From contig NZ_LTAQ01000023.1 in assembly GCF_001590835.1 (NCBI RefSeq), forward strand, positions 286,909 to 350,908: a stretch of DNA of 64,000 nt. Reading direction: 5' to 3'. Source of the DNA: Bacillus gaemokensis. Lineage in GTDB: Bacteria > Bacillota > Bacilli > Bacillales > Bacillaceae_G. Position numbers and translations under genes: made by a program. Numbering within the stretch: the first letter of the stretch is position 1; every line of letters starts with the position of its first letter. Positions 38,695 through 48,984 of the stretch are shown piece by piece. Under the pieces are notes generated by a model. That model saw only the letters and a list, made by a program, of their open reading frames with translations, had not been told where the DNA came from and did no database searches.

Positions 38695-38736
38695 AAAAGA
38701 AGTATCACTCTTAAATGGGGCGATACTTCTTTTTTC
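38695..38736 (+). terminator. Terminator after the DinB-like gene
   Basis: AAAAGAAGTATC pairs with GATACTTCTTTT and continues into T residues. Confidence 0.85.
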
Positions 38737-38869
38737 GAAAGAATTTATGGGGAAATATTGAATTGAAATATATTCTTGTGATGTGGTTAATTACATAAGT
38801 AATGAATCTGAGGTGGGGTCATTTACTGTGTTCTATTTGTAGTGTGAGTTCATAAAAGACAATTTTGAA

Positions 38870-38898
38870 AAGAGCACTCAGGTGAGAGTGTTCTTTTT
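38870..38898 (+). terminator. Orphan terminator hairpin
   Basis: AAGAGCACTC pairs with GAGTGTTCTT and is followed by TTTT. No ORF lies between it and the previous terminator at 38736, so it may end a short RNA. Confidence 0.7.
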
Positions 38899-38967
38899 TG
38901 CACCATTTGAGAAGGACGAGCATATAGTGCAGTATGAAATACGCCTTTCAGAATAGGGGTGATACAC

Positions 38968-39366
38968 ATGTTTTTTTCGAAATTACGTGGCGAAAATGAA
39001 GTTCCACCAGTAGAAACAAATGCTCGAGGGAAAGCAATTTTTAAATTAAATCAGGGCAGGGATAGACTGAATTTCAAGTTGGAGTTATTAGATATAGAAA
39101 ATGTAGTGGTTGCTCATCTACACTTGGGTAGAAAAGGAATGAATGGTCCTGTTGTGGCATTTTTATTTGGACCTATGACAAAAGCGGTTTCAATAGAGTG
39201 TGCATTTTTTACGGGAACAATCACTCAAAATGATCTAGTTGGACCATTAGCGGGACAGTCATTAGAAGACCTTGTGAGGGAAATCTGTTTTGAAAATATT
39301 TATGTTAATGTTCATACCGTGCAGAATCCTAGTGGTGAAATTCGTGGTCAAGTATATCCTTGTTGA
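38968..39366 (+). CDS. CHRD-domain protein
   Basis: A 132-residue protein made almost entirely of one CHRD domain: LRGENEVPPVETNARGKAIF at the start, VVAHLHLGRKGMNGPVVAFL in the middle, and YVNVHTVQNPSGEIRGQV at the end. CHRD domains occur in chordin and in bacterial surface proteins. There is no signal peptide, so location is unclear. ATG 38968 follows AGGGGTGAT. Confidence 0.85.
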   Translation: MFFSKLRGENEVPPVETNARGKAIFKLNQGRDRLNFKLELLDIENVVVAHLHLGRKGMNGPVVAFLFGPMTKAVSIECAFFTGTITQNDLVGPLAGQSLEDLVREICFENIYVNVHTVQNPSGEIRGQVYPC

Positions 39367-39382
39367 ACGTATTGGAGAAAAT

Positions 39383-39414
39383 AAAAAAGAGATGCAATTT
39401 TGCATCTCTTTTTT
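39383..39414 (+). terminator. Terminator after the CHRD gene
   Basis: AAAAAAGAGATGCA pairs with TGCATCTCTTTTTT. Confidence 0.9.
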
Positions 39415-39596
39415 ATTGATTTTTCATACATATATGTTAGAATAGAAAAACGTTCGTTGTTTTTATTTGAAAAAAACTAAATAATTATCCAATTTAATTA
39501 TACCAAACATTATTCTTGTTTGTCAAACTTTTATTTAAAAAAATTATCAAATTAAATAATGAGCACCAGAACGATAAGTTGATAAGGAGTGGCGAT

Positions 39597-41945
39597 ATGG
39601 AGAAGACTGGACATGAATGGAAGAAGGAGCAACACCGAGTAGAAGAGGTGGTTGGGAAAATTGAAAAGCATATTGATACACTTGAGCAATATGTAAGTAC
39701 AGGGAAAACGGATGTTGTTCAGATTAGAAAACATTTTTGGGACGATGTAACAGTAAACTTTGATAATGCTGAAGAAGCTGTTGAAACAGTAGCTAGTATA
39801 AAGCAACAGGCAGAATTATTATCAGAACGAGAACGAAGCCATCGCCACGCTCATAATCAAATGACAGGTTTGAAAAGATTACAACAGTCACCCTATTTTG
39901 GAAGGGTAGATTTTATAGAAGATGGTGAAAAGGGTGATGAGTCTATATATCTTGGAATTCACTCATTTTACGATGAAGGTACAGAACAGTTTCTCGTGTA
40001 TGATTGGCGAGCACCTATATCAAGCTTGTATTACGACTATTCTGTAGGGAGAGCGGCGTACGTAGCACCTAATGATACAATTGCAGGTGAAATGACATTA
40101 AAAAGGCAATATGTGATTCGGAATGGTCAAATTATTAGCATGTTTGATACGGGAGTTACGATTGGAGATACTCTTTTACAAGAAGTGTTAGGGAATAATG
40201 CAAATACACAAATGAAAAGTATTGTATCGACTATACAAAAAGAACAAAATCAAATCATTCGAAATGAAAAAAGCCGCTTATTAGTCGTGCAAGGTGCTGC
40301 GGGAAGTGGGAAAACATCAGCCGCACTACAGCGCGTTGCATACTTATTATATCGATACCGGGATACGTTACATGCAGATCAAATCATGCTATTTTCTCCA
40401 AATTCGATGTTCAATAGTTATGTCTCTACTGTATTACCTGAGCTTGGAGAAGACAACATGAAGCAAACGACATTTCAAGAATATATAGAAAGTCATATTG
40501 ATAAGAGATTTGAATTAGAAGATCCGTTTACACAAATGGAGTATGTACTGACAAAAACGGAAGAAGAAAATTATGAAACGCGTTTAGAAGGGATACGTTA
40601 TAAAGCGAGTGCTCATTTTATTGAAGTAATAGATCAATACGTAGCATATTTACAACGAGAAGGTATGTTATTTAAAGATATAAAATTTAGAGGGGAAGTA
40701 ATCATCTCTAAAGAACAAATCAAAGAACGTTTTTATGAATTTGATTCATCAATACGGATTCCGAATCGAATAAAATTAATTTCTGAGTGGTTATTAAAAG
40801 CGTTGAAACAACAAGAAAAAATAGAGCGAAAAGAATTATGGGTGGAAGAAGAAGTACAGTTATTAGATAAAGAAACATATGCAAAAGTTCATCAGAAATT
40901 ACAGAAGAAACAAGAACATTCCGATGATACATTTGATGATTTTGAGCAGGAACAAAATATGCTAGCGGCTATTGTTGTAAAAGAACATTTCAAACCACTC
41001 CGAAGACGCGTGAAAAAATTACAGTTCATTCATACAAAAGCATTATATATGCAGTTATTTAAAGACTCACAATTTATTAAGTTGTTTGTAGAAGAAAATA
41101 AATTACTGCAGAGTTGGAATGGGATATGTGAAGAAACAATAGGGAAAATTCAGCGTTTTTATATGTCATACGAAGATGCAACGCCTTACTTATATTTGAA
41201 AGATCAGCTAGAAGAATTGCAAAGAAATACATCTGTGCAGCATATATTTATTGATGAAGCACAGGATTATTCGGCGTTTCAATATGCGTTCTTAAAACGA
41301 ATATTTCCTCATACAAAAATGACAATATTAGGTGATTTTAATCAGACTATTTATGAACATGCATCAGGAAATGAATTTTCGCAATTAAGTGCGCTGTATG
41401 GTGAAGAGCTGAGTGAACGAATTGTACTTATGCGTAGTTATCGTTCCACAAAACAAATTATTGAATTTACGAAGCAGTTAATTACAGACGGTGAAGAAAT
41501 TGAACCGTTTCAACGAGATGGTAAACAGCCGATTATAATGGAAGTGAAAGAGGGGGAAGAGCATCATAAAAAGATTGTAGACCAAATCGAAAAGTGGCAG
41601 CAAAGTGGTCATAAAACAATTGCGGTGATTTGTAAAACAGCAGAGGAAAGTGAAGAAGCTTATCATGTTTTAAAGGCATCATTACAAGTTCGTCTTATTA
41701 AGAAAGAAACGAGTTCATTTGATACAGGTATTCTTATTATCCCATCGTATTTGTCGAAAGGGGTAGAGTTTGATGCGGTTATCATTTACGATGCATCCAA
41801 GAAAAAATATGATAGAGAAAATGAACGTAAATTATTTTACACCGCTTGTACGCGTGCGATGCATGAGTTATGTATTTGCTCTGTAGGGGAAATGAATGTA
41901 TTCTTACAGTCTGCTTCTCCAAATTCGTATTTGTTTGAGAAATAA
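39597..41945 (+). CDS. helD: RNA polymerase recycling helicase HelD
   Basis: A 782-residue UvrD-like ATPase that releases stalled RNA polymerase from DNA. The N-terminal coiled-coil arm (residues 1-90) is rich in Glu, Lys and Gln. Walker A GAAGSGKTSAALQR lies near 233-246, Walker B FIDEAQDYSAF near 551-561, motif IV MRSYRST near 605, and the C-terminal FYTACTRAMHELCI motif VI. Length and layout match B. subtilis HelD. ATG 39597 follows AAGGAG; upstream in-frame codons lack a site. Confidence 0.93.
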   Translation: MEKTGHEWKKEQHRVEEVVGKIEKHIDTLEQYVSTGKTDVVQIRKHFWDDVTVNFDNAEEAVETVASIKQQAELLSERERSHRHAHNQMTGLKRLQQSPYFGRVDFIEDGEKGDESIYLGIHSFYDEGTEQFLVYDWRAPISSLYYDYSVGRAAYVAPNDTIAGEMTLKRQYVIRNGQIISMFDTGVTIGDTLLQEVLGNNANTQMKSIVSTIQKEQNQIIRNEKSRLLVVQGAAGSGKTSAALQRVAYLLYRYRDTLHADQIMLFSPNSMFNSYVSTVLPELGEDNMKQTTFQEYIESHIDKRFELEDPFTQMEYVLTKTEEENYETRLEGIRYKASAHFIEVIDQYVAYLQREGMLFKDIKFRGEVIISKEQIKERFYEFDSSIRIPNRIKLISEWLLKALKQQEKIERKELWVEEEVQLLDKETYAKVHQKLQKKQEHSDDTFDDFEQEQNMLAAIVVKEHFKPLRRRVKKLQFIHTKALYMQLFKDSQFIKLFVEENKLLQSWNGICEETIGKIQRFYMSYEDATPYLYLKDQLEELQRNTSVQHIFIDEAQDYSAFQYAFLKRIFPHTKMTILGDFNQTIYEHASGNEFSQLSALYGEELSERIVLMRSYRSTKQIIEFTKQLITDGEEIEPFQRDGKQPIIMEVKEGEEHHKKIVDQIEKWQQSGHKTIAVICKTAEESEEAYHVLKASLQVRLIKKETSSFDTGILIIPSYLSKGVEFDAVIIYDASKKKYDRENERKLFYTACTRAMHELCICSVGEMNVFLQSASPNSYLFEK

Positions 41946-41955
41946 AATAAAAAAT

Positions 41956-41994
41956 CGTAATAAAAAGCTGGCATTATGCCAGTTTTTTATTACG
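41956..41994 (+). terminator. Terminator after helD
   Basis: CGTAATAAAAA and TTTTTTATTACG enclose the inner CTGGCAT/ATGCCAG stem. Confidence 0.88.
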
Positions 41995-42100
41995 TATATT
42001 ATGAAAATAACCAATTGAAAATAGTATATAGACCAATACAGGTACAAATAAGGATTACAATTAAGAGAGAAAGACATCCAACAGTAAGAAAACGATCTTT

Positions 42101-42484
42101 TCAAGTTTCTTCAGGCTCTTGGACAATTTGTTCCACTACATGATTTTGTATGGAAGGGTATGTATGATTGAATAATAAATGATTGATTGTTGTAGAATCT
42201 CCCTTAAACTTTAAGACTCTTACTATTTCATTCGTATTGTTTCCCATCGATTTTTCAAATTGTTGGCATGCTTGAATCATTTCGGGTGTTTTGTTTTCTT
42301 CAAGATACCAATATCGTCCAGCCATTGTTGGATATTGTAACCTGAAATAAATATCACCTAATTTTTTGCGAAGTGATAGATCATTAGGGTAAGACTGAAT
42401 TAAGCCGTGAAGTCGCTCTCTTGCTTTTCCTAAGTCATTGTTTTTAATGTCTTTTTCAATTTTTATTAATGTTTTCTCTTTCAC
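42101..42484 (-). CDS. DUF6584-like helical repeat protein
   Basis: A 127-residue soluble protein. ARERLHGLIQSYPNDLSLRKKLGDIYFRLQYPTMAGRYWYLEE is a TPR-like pair of helices that I associate with the DUF6584 family. Function unknown. It is 24 bp downstream of coaW on the same strand and probably in its operon. Confidence 0.65.
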   Translation of the reverse strand: MKEKTLIKIEKDIKNNDLGKARERLHGLIQSYPNDLSLRKKLGDIYFRLQYPTMAGRYWYLEENKTPEMIQACQQFEKSMGNNTNEIVRVLKFKGDSTTINHLLFNHTYPSIQNHVVEQIVQEPEET

Positions 42485-42508
42485 AGAAGCCCCCTTTTTG
42501 TAATAAGT

Positions 42509-43330
42509 TTATTTTGTGGTACTCAATAAAGCACCGATAGCCCCGCTAAAACCGTAATCTGGCAAGAAGATAGGTTTTTTATTTTGATACACGGTATAAT
42601 TACCTATAATATCTTGCAGATGTGTATTGTTTGATAGTGCAGATCCAATATAAACGATATGATCAATGTCTTTTGTTTCTGCAAATTGGAGACTTAATGC
42701 GGTAACTACTTCACCAACAAGACCTTGAATGGTGGCAAGCAAATCCGATTTGTTATAATCGGTTTTAGTTATAGCAGGTTTTCCAAAATTACTGGCTGTT
42801 AAATTATTATCAATAGGGGATAGAATACCGTTATAAATATCTCCTACCGTGATATCTAGATTTGCTCTAGAACCTATTTTGCCGTGTTTTATTACTTCTT
42901 CAAAACTATCTATCTTTGTTAATAGTTTTGATAAACCCATGATAGTACCACCGCCAATACCAGTGCCACCAGCGCGAATATATTCTTTATTATGTACATA
43001 ATGAATGGAAGTTCCTGTGCCGATATTTGTTAAAATGAAGTTATTTATGGAACGTTTTTCTTTTTCGATAAGATAATGAACACCCGCAAGTGTAGCCTCA
43101 AATTCGGCAAGATACTCTGTTTTATATTTCTCTAAAAGTAATGTTTGTAACTGCTCAGATCTACCGCCAGTCATACACAATCTATTTATACACTTATTTT
43201 TATGTAACCACTCTTCAATTTTATTTTGTTCATGGGAGTAAAATTTTTCAAAATGTAATTCATTGTCTTCACTAAAATAAGCAACTTTTGTTAGTGTTCC
43301 TCCAGCATCAATACCGCCAGTTCTTTCCAT
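42509..43330 (-). CDS. coaW: Type II pantothenate kinase
   Basis: A 273-residue member of the acetate/sugar kinase-like fold that phosphorylates pantothenate in the first step of CoA synthesis. Markers are [14 protein letters not shown] at 5-18 (phosphate loop), [12 protein letters not shown] near 101-112, and [17 protein letters not shown] near 121-137. I recall that the B. anthracis homologue was reported as inactive or dispensable beside the type III enzyme CoaX, so the role here is open. ATG 43330 follows a GGAGC site. Confidence 0.9.
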   Translation of the reverse strand: MERTGGIDAGGTLTKVAYFSEDNELHFEKFYSHEQNKIEEWLHKNKCINRLCMTGGRSEQLQTLLLEKYKTEYLAEFEATLAGVHYLIEKEKRSINNFILTNIGTGTSIHYVHNKEYIRAGGTGIGGGTIMGLSKLLTKIDSFEEVIKHGKIGSRANLDITVGDIYNGILSPIDNNLTASNFGKPAITKTDYNKSDLLATIQGLVGEVVTALSLQFAETKDIDHIVYIGSALSNNTHLQDIIGNYTVYQNKKPIFLPDYGFSGAIGALLSTTK

Positions 43331-43385
43331 TTTTCTGCTCCTTATAATTGTGTAGTGATTATTATAAATATCTATATTTAAATCT

Positions 43386-43793
43386 TTATGTAGCTATATA
43401 GACTAATAGTTTTTCAACTGTAACAATTATTTTGCCATTTACAGAGGCGACGCCTTTACCAAGAACAAAACCACGTTTGTTTCGTACGACTTCATAATAT
43501 AAATCTAATTTGTCGCCAGGTTTTGCTGTTCCTATAAACTCTACACCATCTAATGAAGAAAGGAAGCCTAATCCATTTGAATCATTTGCACCAGCAAAGG
43601 TACCAAGTTGAGCAAGTGCCTCCACAATTAACATGTGAGGCATGTTCTGCTGATTTTCATTTATAAACCATTCGTTATTTGTTATTAATTTATATCCTTT
43701 TACGGATTTTTTGTCTTCAATTTCTGTGATTTTATCAATCATTAAAAATGGATGACGATGGGGAAGGGCATCCTTTATGTTTTTGATATTCAT
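43386..43793 (-). CDS. FabZ-like 3-hydroxyacyl-ACP dehydratase
   Basis: A 135-residue single hotdog domain. [14 protein letters not shown] gives the catalytic His and [18 protein letters not shown] the catalytic Glu helix. It is a second FabZ-type protein; the housekeeping fabZ would be expected elsewhere. The substrate may be an unusual acyl chain. ATG 43793 follows TTAGGAGG on the minus strand. Confidence 0.82.
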   Translation of the reverse strand: MNIKNIKDALPHRHPFLMIDKITEIEDKKSVKGYKLITNNEWFINENQQNMPHMLIVEALAQLGTFAGANDSNGLGFLSSLDGVEFIGTAKPGDKLDLYYEVVRNKRGFVLGKGVASVNGKIIVTVEKLLVYIAT

Positions 43794-43870
43794 ATAAACC
43801 TCCTAATGTTTGAATGAAAAGCGAATATAAAACAGTAATCCCCTGCAAGAGTTAAGCAGGGGATTTGTAA

Positions 43871-45070
43871 TTAAATTCTCACTAAAGTAGCGGCTGTTTC
43901 TGGAGTGAAAATACCGCTGTTTTTAATATTTTCAACAACTTGTTGAAGCACTTCTTTATCTTGGACAAGCGCAATGCGGACGAAGCCTTCACCATGTGGT
44001 CCAAATGCATGACCAGGCGTTACAACAACGTTTGCGTGATCCATTAATGCGTAAGCAAATTCTAATGAAGTCCACTCTTTTGGTATTTCAGCCCATACGA
44101 ACATACTACCAGCAGGTTTATCCACATGCCAGCCGAAAGAAGCAAAACCATCAACTAAAGTGTCTCTACGTTCTTGATAGATGATGCGGTTTTTTTGGCA
44201 GAAGTCAGCTCCTTCACGTAAGGCAACTGAGGCTGCTTTTTGAATGGGTAAGAACACGCCGTAATCTGTATTTGATTTAAATTGTGTAAGTGCACCAACA
44301 ACTTCTTCATTTCCAATCATATAACCAATGCGGCTACCTGCTAAGCTATAGCTTTTGGATAGGGAGTTAATCTCCACACCAACTTCTTTTGCGCCAGGTA
44401 CAGATAAAAAGCTAATTGGTTTCTTGCCATCATAATAAAATTCAGCATAGGCGAAATCGTGTACAACAATAATATGATATTTTTTTGCGAAAGCGATGAC
44501 TTCTTTGAAGAAATCTTCATACGCCATTGCTGGAACTGGGTTTCCAGGGAAGTTTAAAATCATCATTTTTGCTTGCTTGGCAATTTCTTCAGGAATGTCT
44601 TGTAAATTAGGTAAAAAATCATTTTCTTTTTTTAAAGGCATGAAGTAAGATTCAGCACCTGCCATTTGAATACCTGTTTCATAAGCTGTGTATCCAGGAT
44701 CAGGAACTAAAATTAAATCCCCTGGGTTTGCAAAAACCATAGGTAGGTGAACGAGTCCATCTTGTGATCCCATCAATAGTAATACTTCACGGTTTGGATC
44801 TAATATCACATTGTGATTATTATTATAATATTCAGTTACCGCTTCGTGAAAATCTTGAATACCTGTTAATGTATATCCGTAATTTTCTCTTCCGCTTGCT
44901 GTATGTACTAATGTTTCTCTTACAATATCAGCGGGAGGCATATCTGGATTACCGATACTTAAATCAATCATTTTGTGCCCGGCTGCAATTTTTTCTTTTT
45001 TATAAGCTGCTAATTCACTAAATATAGAAGATTGAAATGCTTTCATTCTAGTTGCTAACGTGTAAGTCAT
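43871..45070 (-). CDS. Class I/II aminotransferase, LL-diaminopimelate aminotransferase-like
   Basis: A 399-residue fold-type I PLP enzyme. It shows DLSIGNPDMPP near 35-45, the NFPGNPVPAMAYEDFF segment (usual NPxNPTG), VVHDFAYAEFYYDG, and the PLP lysine in EINSLSKSYSLAGSRIGY. It belongs to the PatA/DapL-like group and the amino acid substrate cannot be fixed; B. cereus normally uses the acetylated DAP route, so DapL activity is doubtful. ATG 45070 follows AGGAGGGG. Confidence 0.88.
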   Translation of the reverse strand: MTYTLATRMKAFQSSIFSELAAYKKEKIAAGHKMIDLSIGNPDMPPADIVRETLVHTASGRENYGYTLTGIQDFHEAVTEYYNNNHNVILDPNREVLLLMGSQDGLVHLPMVFANPGDLILVPDPGYTAYETGIQMAGAESYFMPLKKENDFLPNLQDIPEEIAKQAKMMILNFPGNPVPAMAYEDFFKEVIAFAKKYHIIVVHDFAYAEFYYDGKKPISFLSVPGAKEVGVEINSLSKSYSLAGSRIGYMIGNEEVVGALTQFKSNTDYGVFLPIQKAASVALREGADFCQKNRIIYQERRDTLVDGFASFGWHVDKPAGSMFVWAEIPKEWTSLEFAYALMDHANVVVTPGHAFGPHGEGFVRIALVQDKEVLQQVVENIKNSGIFTPETAATLVRI

Positions 45071-45298
45071 AAAACCCCTCCTAAAAACTGTGCTTTCATT
45101 TCTATAGTTTGTATATTCTTTTATTATTCTGAAAACACATAATCCTATTTTATCACTTTTTAATAAGAATATAAAATTAAGTTTTTCAGCTGTTGTTTCT
45201 TATGTGCTTATACGTAATTCAAAACGTTGTCGTGTAAACAGAAAAAGAAGGTAATACTAAAAATATGAATTTGATAATGAGATAAAGAGGTGTTTAAG

Positions 45299-45868
45299 GT
45301 GAAACAAATTCCAATTGGCGTATCGAATCGGCATATTCACTTGACAAACGAAGATTTAGAAAAACTTTTTGGAGAAGGATACGAGCTAACGGTTGCAAAA
45401 GAACTTTCACAACCGGGAGAATTTGCAGCAGTTGAAACGGTAACAATTAAGACGGAAAAATCCGAAATTTCAAAGGTGAGAATTCTGGGGCCTACTAGGA
45501 AATTTACACAAGTTGAAATTTCAAAAACAGATGCGCGTAAGCTGGGGATCAATGCTCCAATTCGTGCATCAGGTAATATTGATGGAACACCAGGAATTAC
45601 TGCAATTGGTCCAAACGGTTCTCTTCAACTTGATAAAGGTGTAATTGTTGCGGAACGACATATCCACATGACTTCTCAAGATGCTGACAAATTTCAAGTG
45701 AAAGATGGACAATATGTAAGTGTTAAAGTAGAAGGAGACAGAGGATTGGTTTTTAATCAAGTATTAATCCGTGTCAAAGATACGTACGCATTAGATATGC
45801 ATATTGATACAGATGAAGCCAATGGTGGGAATATAAGAACAGGAGACTTAGGTCAGCTCTTACAATAA
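45299..45868 (+). CDS. pduL: Phosphate propanoyltransferase
   Basis: A 189-residue PduL-type phosphotransacylase, which swaps CoA and phosphate on acetyl or propanoyl groups. Two zinc motifs are visible: SNRHIHLT near residue 10 and ERHIHMTS near residue 120. There is no encapsulation peptide and no microcompartment genes, so it would act in the cytosol. GTG 45299 is preferred over GTG 45290 because AAAGAGG lies 8 bp upstream. Confidence 0.92.
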   Translation: MKQIPIGVSNRHIHLTNEDLEKLFGEGYELTVAKELSQPGEFAAVETVTIKTEKSEISKVRILGPTRKFTQVEISKTDARKLGINAPIRASGNIDGTPGITAIGPNGSLQLDKGVIVAERHIHMTSQDADKFQVKDGQYVSVKVEGDRGLVFNQVLIRVKDTYALDMHIDTDEANGGNIRTGDLGQLLQ

Positions 45869-45872
45869 GAGA

Positions 45873-45902
45873 AAAATCCATCTCAATTTTGAGATGGATT
45901 TT
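45873..45902. terminator. Bidirectional terminator after pduL
   Basis: AAAATCCATCTCA pairs with TGAGATGGATTTT between convergent genes. Confidence 0.88.
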
Positions 45903-47103
45903 ACACGTTTGATACTTGGGAAGTATTCTTACTTGTCTGTTTTTGTTTTGATAATGACATGAAAATAATTAATAATGAAATAGCACCAAAAATAAGCACC
46001 ATATACTGTAAACCGATTGTATCTAAGAAGAATCCAGTTCCAAGTAAGACAATTTGGAACATAACTCTTTCAAACATATTACGGAAAGAGAAAAGTCGTC
46101 CATGATAACTTTTTTCAACTTTTGTTTGGAAAATTGTCGACATGATAGGGAAGAAACAACCAACACTAAAACCAAACAGGCCAAATGATGCAAGTGACAT
46201 CCATTTTATATCACTAAAGAACAGTGAGAGATGTGCAAAAGCAGTACAGAAAGCGAAGAAATAAAGTAATTTCTCAGGTGAGAAATGATCAGATAGACGC
46301 TTAATAACGAAAGCCCCTAACATAAAAGCCACACCTTCAATTGTATAAATAAATCCTTTAATTGTCGGATCATGCTGCATTTCGCTAATATTAATAACCA
46401 TTAAATTGAAACCAGCGATGAATAAAAGGGGAATGATACTTAAAATAAGTGCCCGAAATGCGATAGGAATCCCTTTTAAAATACGAAATACTTCCATAAA
46501 GCTATTATCTTTTGCTGCTTTTTTACTTGATGTATTCGTTTTTTGATCTTCAAATTGTAGGAAAAAGGTTGAAAAGAATAATAAAGCGTATGCTGCCATT
46601 GAGAATGCGTACATGTATTGTAAGCTCATAACGACAAGAAGAATGCCTCCTAATGAAGTTCCAGCAATACGAGCGATTGTTCCAATATTCATGTGTACAC
46701 CGTTCATCTGTAATAGTTCATGTTCACGAACAATAAGTGGAATAACAGACTGCAATGCAGGAAAATAAAAGGCCGCCGAAATTTGAAGGGCGATCATAAA
46801 AGCAATCATAAAGGCAATACTTTCATACTGAATAGCAAAAAACATAAAAATAACACTGATAACGCGACCAAAACCTGCGTAGAGGAGAACTTTCTTCTTT
46901 TCGTATTGATCGATTACTCGGCCGGCCATTGGTCCTACAAGAACACCGGCTAATAGTCCGATAAATAAAATGACTGATTTCATAAAATCAGAAGGTACAT
47001 ATTTTTGCATAAATTCCAAGTTACCAAGAATACCGAGCCATAAACCAAGTCCTGCAATAAATTCACCAATCAGGACAATCCAGACATTTTTATTCCGCCA
47101 CAT
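45901..47103 (-). CDS. MFS transporter
   Basis: A 400-residue major facilitator with twelve predicted helices. Between helices 2 and 3 it reads VGPMAGRVIDQYEKKKVL, a loose form of the MFS A-motif. The middle loop (QKTNTSSKKAAKD) is basic. It resembles macrolide-type MFS efflux proteins; the substrate is unknown. Convergent with pduL. Confidence 0.85.
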   Translation of the reverse strand: MWRNKNVWIVLIGEFIAGLGLWLGILGNLEFMQKYVPSDFMKSVILFIGLLAGVLVGPMAGRVIDQYEKKKVLLYAGFGRVISVIFMFFAIQYESIAFMIAFMIALQISAAFYFPALQSVIPLIVREHELLQMNGVHMNIGTIARIAGTSLGGILLVVMSLQYMYAFSMAAYALLFFSTFFLQFEDQKTNTSSKKAAKDNSFMEVFRILKGIPIAFRALILSIIPLLFIAGFNLMVINISEMQHDPTIKGFIYTIEGVAFMLGAFVIKRLSDHFSPEKLLYFFAFCTAFAHLSLFFSDIKWMSLASFGLFGFSVGCFFPIMSTIFQTKVEKSYHGRLFSFRNMFERVMFQIVLLGTGFFLDTIGLQYMVLIFGAISLLIIFMSLSKQKQTSKNTSQVSNV

Positions 47104-47335
47104 AATAAAACCTCTCAGTCTTTTAAAATAGAAAAAATCGTATATAAAGCCTCCTTTTCATGATTAAATTATAAACATCATTTTTTTAGAGTCAGAGTCT
47201 ATATTACGTGTTAGGTAATGAAAGTTCAATCTTTTTGATTTAGGTGAAACTATGGTTTTTAAGGTTGGAAATTGAAATTTATATTTTGGAAAATAAAGTG
47301 AAATAAATCTAAAATGTTTTTAGGGAGGGATGAAT

Positions 47336-47923
47336 ATGATACAACAGTTTTTCAAGAAATTATTTGGTCAGTTTCTACAGGTACATGAAGAAGAAATATT
47401 AGGGAAACTTTGTTTTTGGGTTGTGTATTATTACATATCAGTCCCTAAGTTTATTGTGAATTCTAATGGTATTTTAGTGAATACAAATCAAGCGCATGAA
47501 GAGTATTTGTACGATACAACAGAAGATTTCTTGGGGGAGTATAGTGGGAAATTAAGAGGTGGATTCTATTTAGAAGTTGGTTTATACCATATCCGGTTAG
47601 ATGAAATGGTTAGAGAGAAGTGCCGTGAAATGATTTACGCCTATTATTTCCCGCTTTTTGTTTATAGGAACTCGTTATTATGTAAGGAGGCACTAAAAGA
47701 AATTGGAGTAAGGGAAACGGAAATTGAATTAGGGAATTATGAAACATTGATTTTTAATCATTGTGTAGAGATAAAAGAATGGATTGATATATATGAAGAA
47801 GATATATTCGAGAAATTGTTCATATTATCATTTCCTTTCATTGTACATGCGTATCGAGAAAAAGTTCGAACATATATGAAAAAAGAAGAAAGACAGCCAG
47901 ATACTATGCTTCTAATACACTGA
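47336..47923 (+). CDS. Protein of unknown function
   Basis: A 195-residue protein, rich in aromatic residues and Glu (for example GGFYLEVGLYHIRLDEMV and MIYAYYFPLFVYRNSLL). It has no signal peptide or motif I recognise. ATG 47336 is chosen because AGGGAGG ends 7 bp before it. Monocistronic, with AT-rich spacers on both sides. Confidence 0.6.
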   Translation: MIQQFFKKLFGQFLQVHEEEILGKLCFWVVYYYISVPKFIVNSNGILVNTNQAHEEYLYDTTEDFLGEYSGKLRGGFYLEVGLYHIRLDEMVREKCREMIYAYYFPLFVYRNSLLCKEALKEIGVRETEIELGNYETLIFNHCVEIKEWIDIYEEDIFEKLFILSFPFIVHAYREKVRTYMKKEERQPDTMLLIH

Positions 47924-48129
47924 ACAAAGTATCGAGATATAATTTGTTTTTAAACTGAAAATAAAAAGTATAGATGCGAGTTGGTAGTACTCATTCAAGT
48001 TATATGTAATTTTCAAATGACCAAAAAGAAGTTTATTAAACCTAAATCATGAGCTCATTGAAAAGAGGATATTTTCATGTTTCTGCTGAAAAGAATATGT
48101 AAATATATGTAGAAAGAAGATGATCCAGA

Positions 48130-48915
48130 ATGAGTAATGAAGAACTTGTAAAGACTCAGTTTGGTAGTAATGCGGAAAAGTATGTTAAAAGTAAAATTCA
48201 TGCAAAAGGCCCCGATTTACAATATTTAGTTCAACAAGTGCAAGGTCGTAAAAATATTCATCTTCTTGATATTGCTACAGGCGGTGGACATGTTGCTAAT
48301 TTATTAGCTCCAGTATTTCAAGATGTAGTTGCTCTTGATTTAACGGAGAAAATGTTAGAGAATGCGAAAGAATTTATCCTTACAAATGGACATGATAATG
48401 TGTCATTTGTAGTAGGAAATGCTGAAGAATTACCATTTGCTGCTGCATCGTTTGATACAATTGTTTGTCGCATCGCAGCACATCATTTTTTAAATCCTTC
48501 TCAATTTATTAGCGAAGTACATCGCACATTAGAAGAAAAAGGCTTGTTTATTTTGATTGATAATGTCTCACCAGAAAATCTAGAATACGATACATTTTAT
48601 AATTTCATTGAAAAGAAACGAGATCCAAGTCACAGGCGAGCATTGAAAAAAACAGAATGGATTTCATTGTTAGAAAAGAGTGGTTTACAAATGCAATCAT
48701 GTCTCACATTTGAGAAACAATTTAACTTTGATTGGTGGTGCGATATGATGGATGTACCATTACAAAAGCGGATAAAGTTAACAGACTGTATGATGAGAAC
48801 ATCAAATGAAATGCAGGAGTTTTTCAAAATTCATTTCAAAAATAATAAGGTGGAATCTTTTTATACGGAGATGGCACTCTTTGTATGCCAGAAGAGTGCC
48901 ACACTAAAAAGATAA
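48130..48915 (+). CDS. Class I SAM-dependent methyltransferase
   Basis: A 261-residue Rossmann methyltransferase of the UbiE/Methyltransf_11 type. SAM motif I is LLDIATGGGHVANLL near 45-59, followed by VVALDLTEKMLENA and GNAEELPFAAASFDTIVCRIAAHHF (motifs III-IV). Substrate unknown. The last codons contain a perfect hairpin (48872-48901). A YvzF-like gene follows 69 bp later. Confidence 0.88.
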   Translation: MSNEELVKTQFGSNAEKYVKSKIHAKGPDLQYLVQQVQGRKNIHLLDIATGGGHVANLLAPVFQDVVALDLTEKMLENAKEFILTNGHDNVSFVVGNAEELPFAAASFDTIVCRIAAHHFLNPSQFISEVHRTLEEKGLFILIDNVSPENLEYDTFYNFIEKKRDPSHRRALKKTEWISLLEKSGLQMQSCLTFEKQFNFDWWCDMMDVPLQKRIKLTDCMMRTSNEMQEFFKIHFKNNKVESFYTEMALFVCQKSATLKR

Positions 48916-48984
48916 TTGTCTTGCAGTCTTTCACATGTACGATATACTTATTACAGAGAAAACAAGTATTAAGGAGTAGTAATT

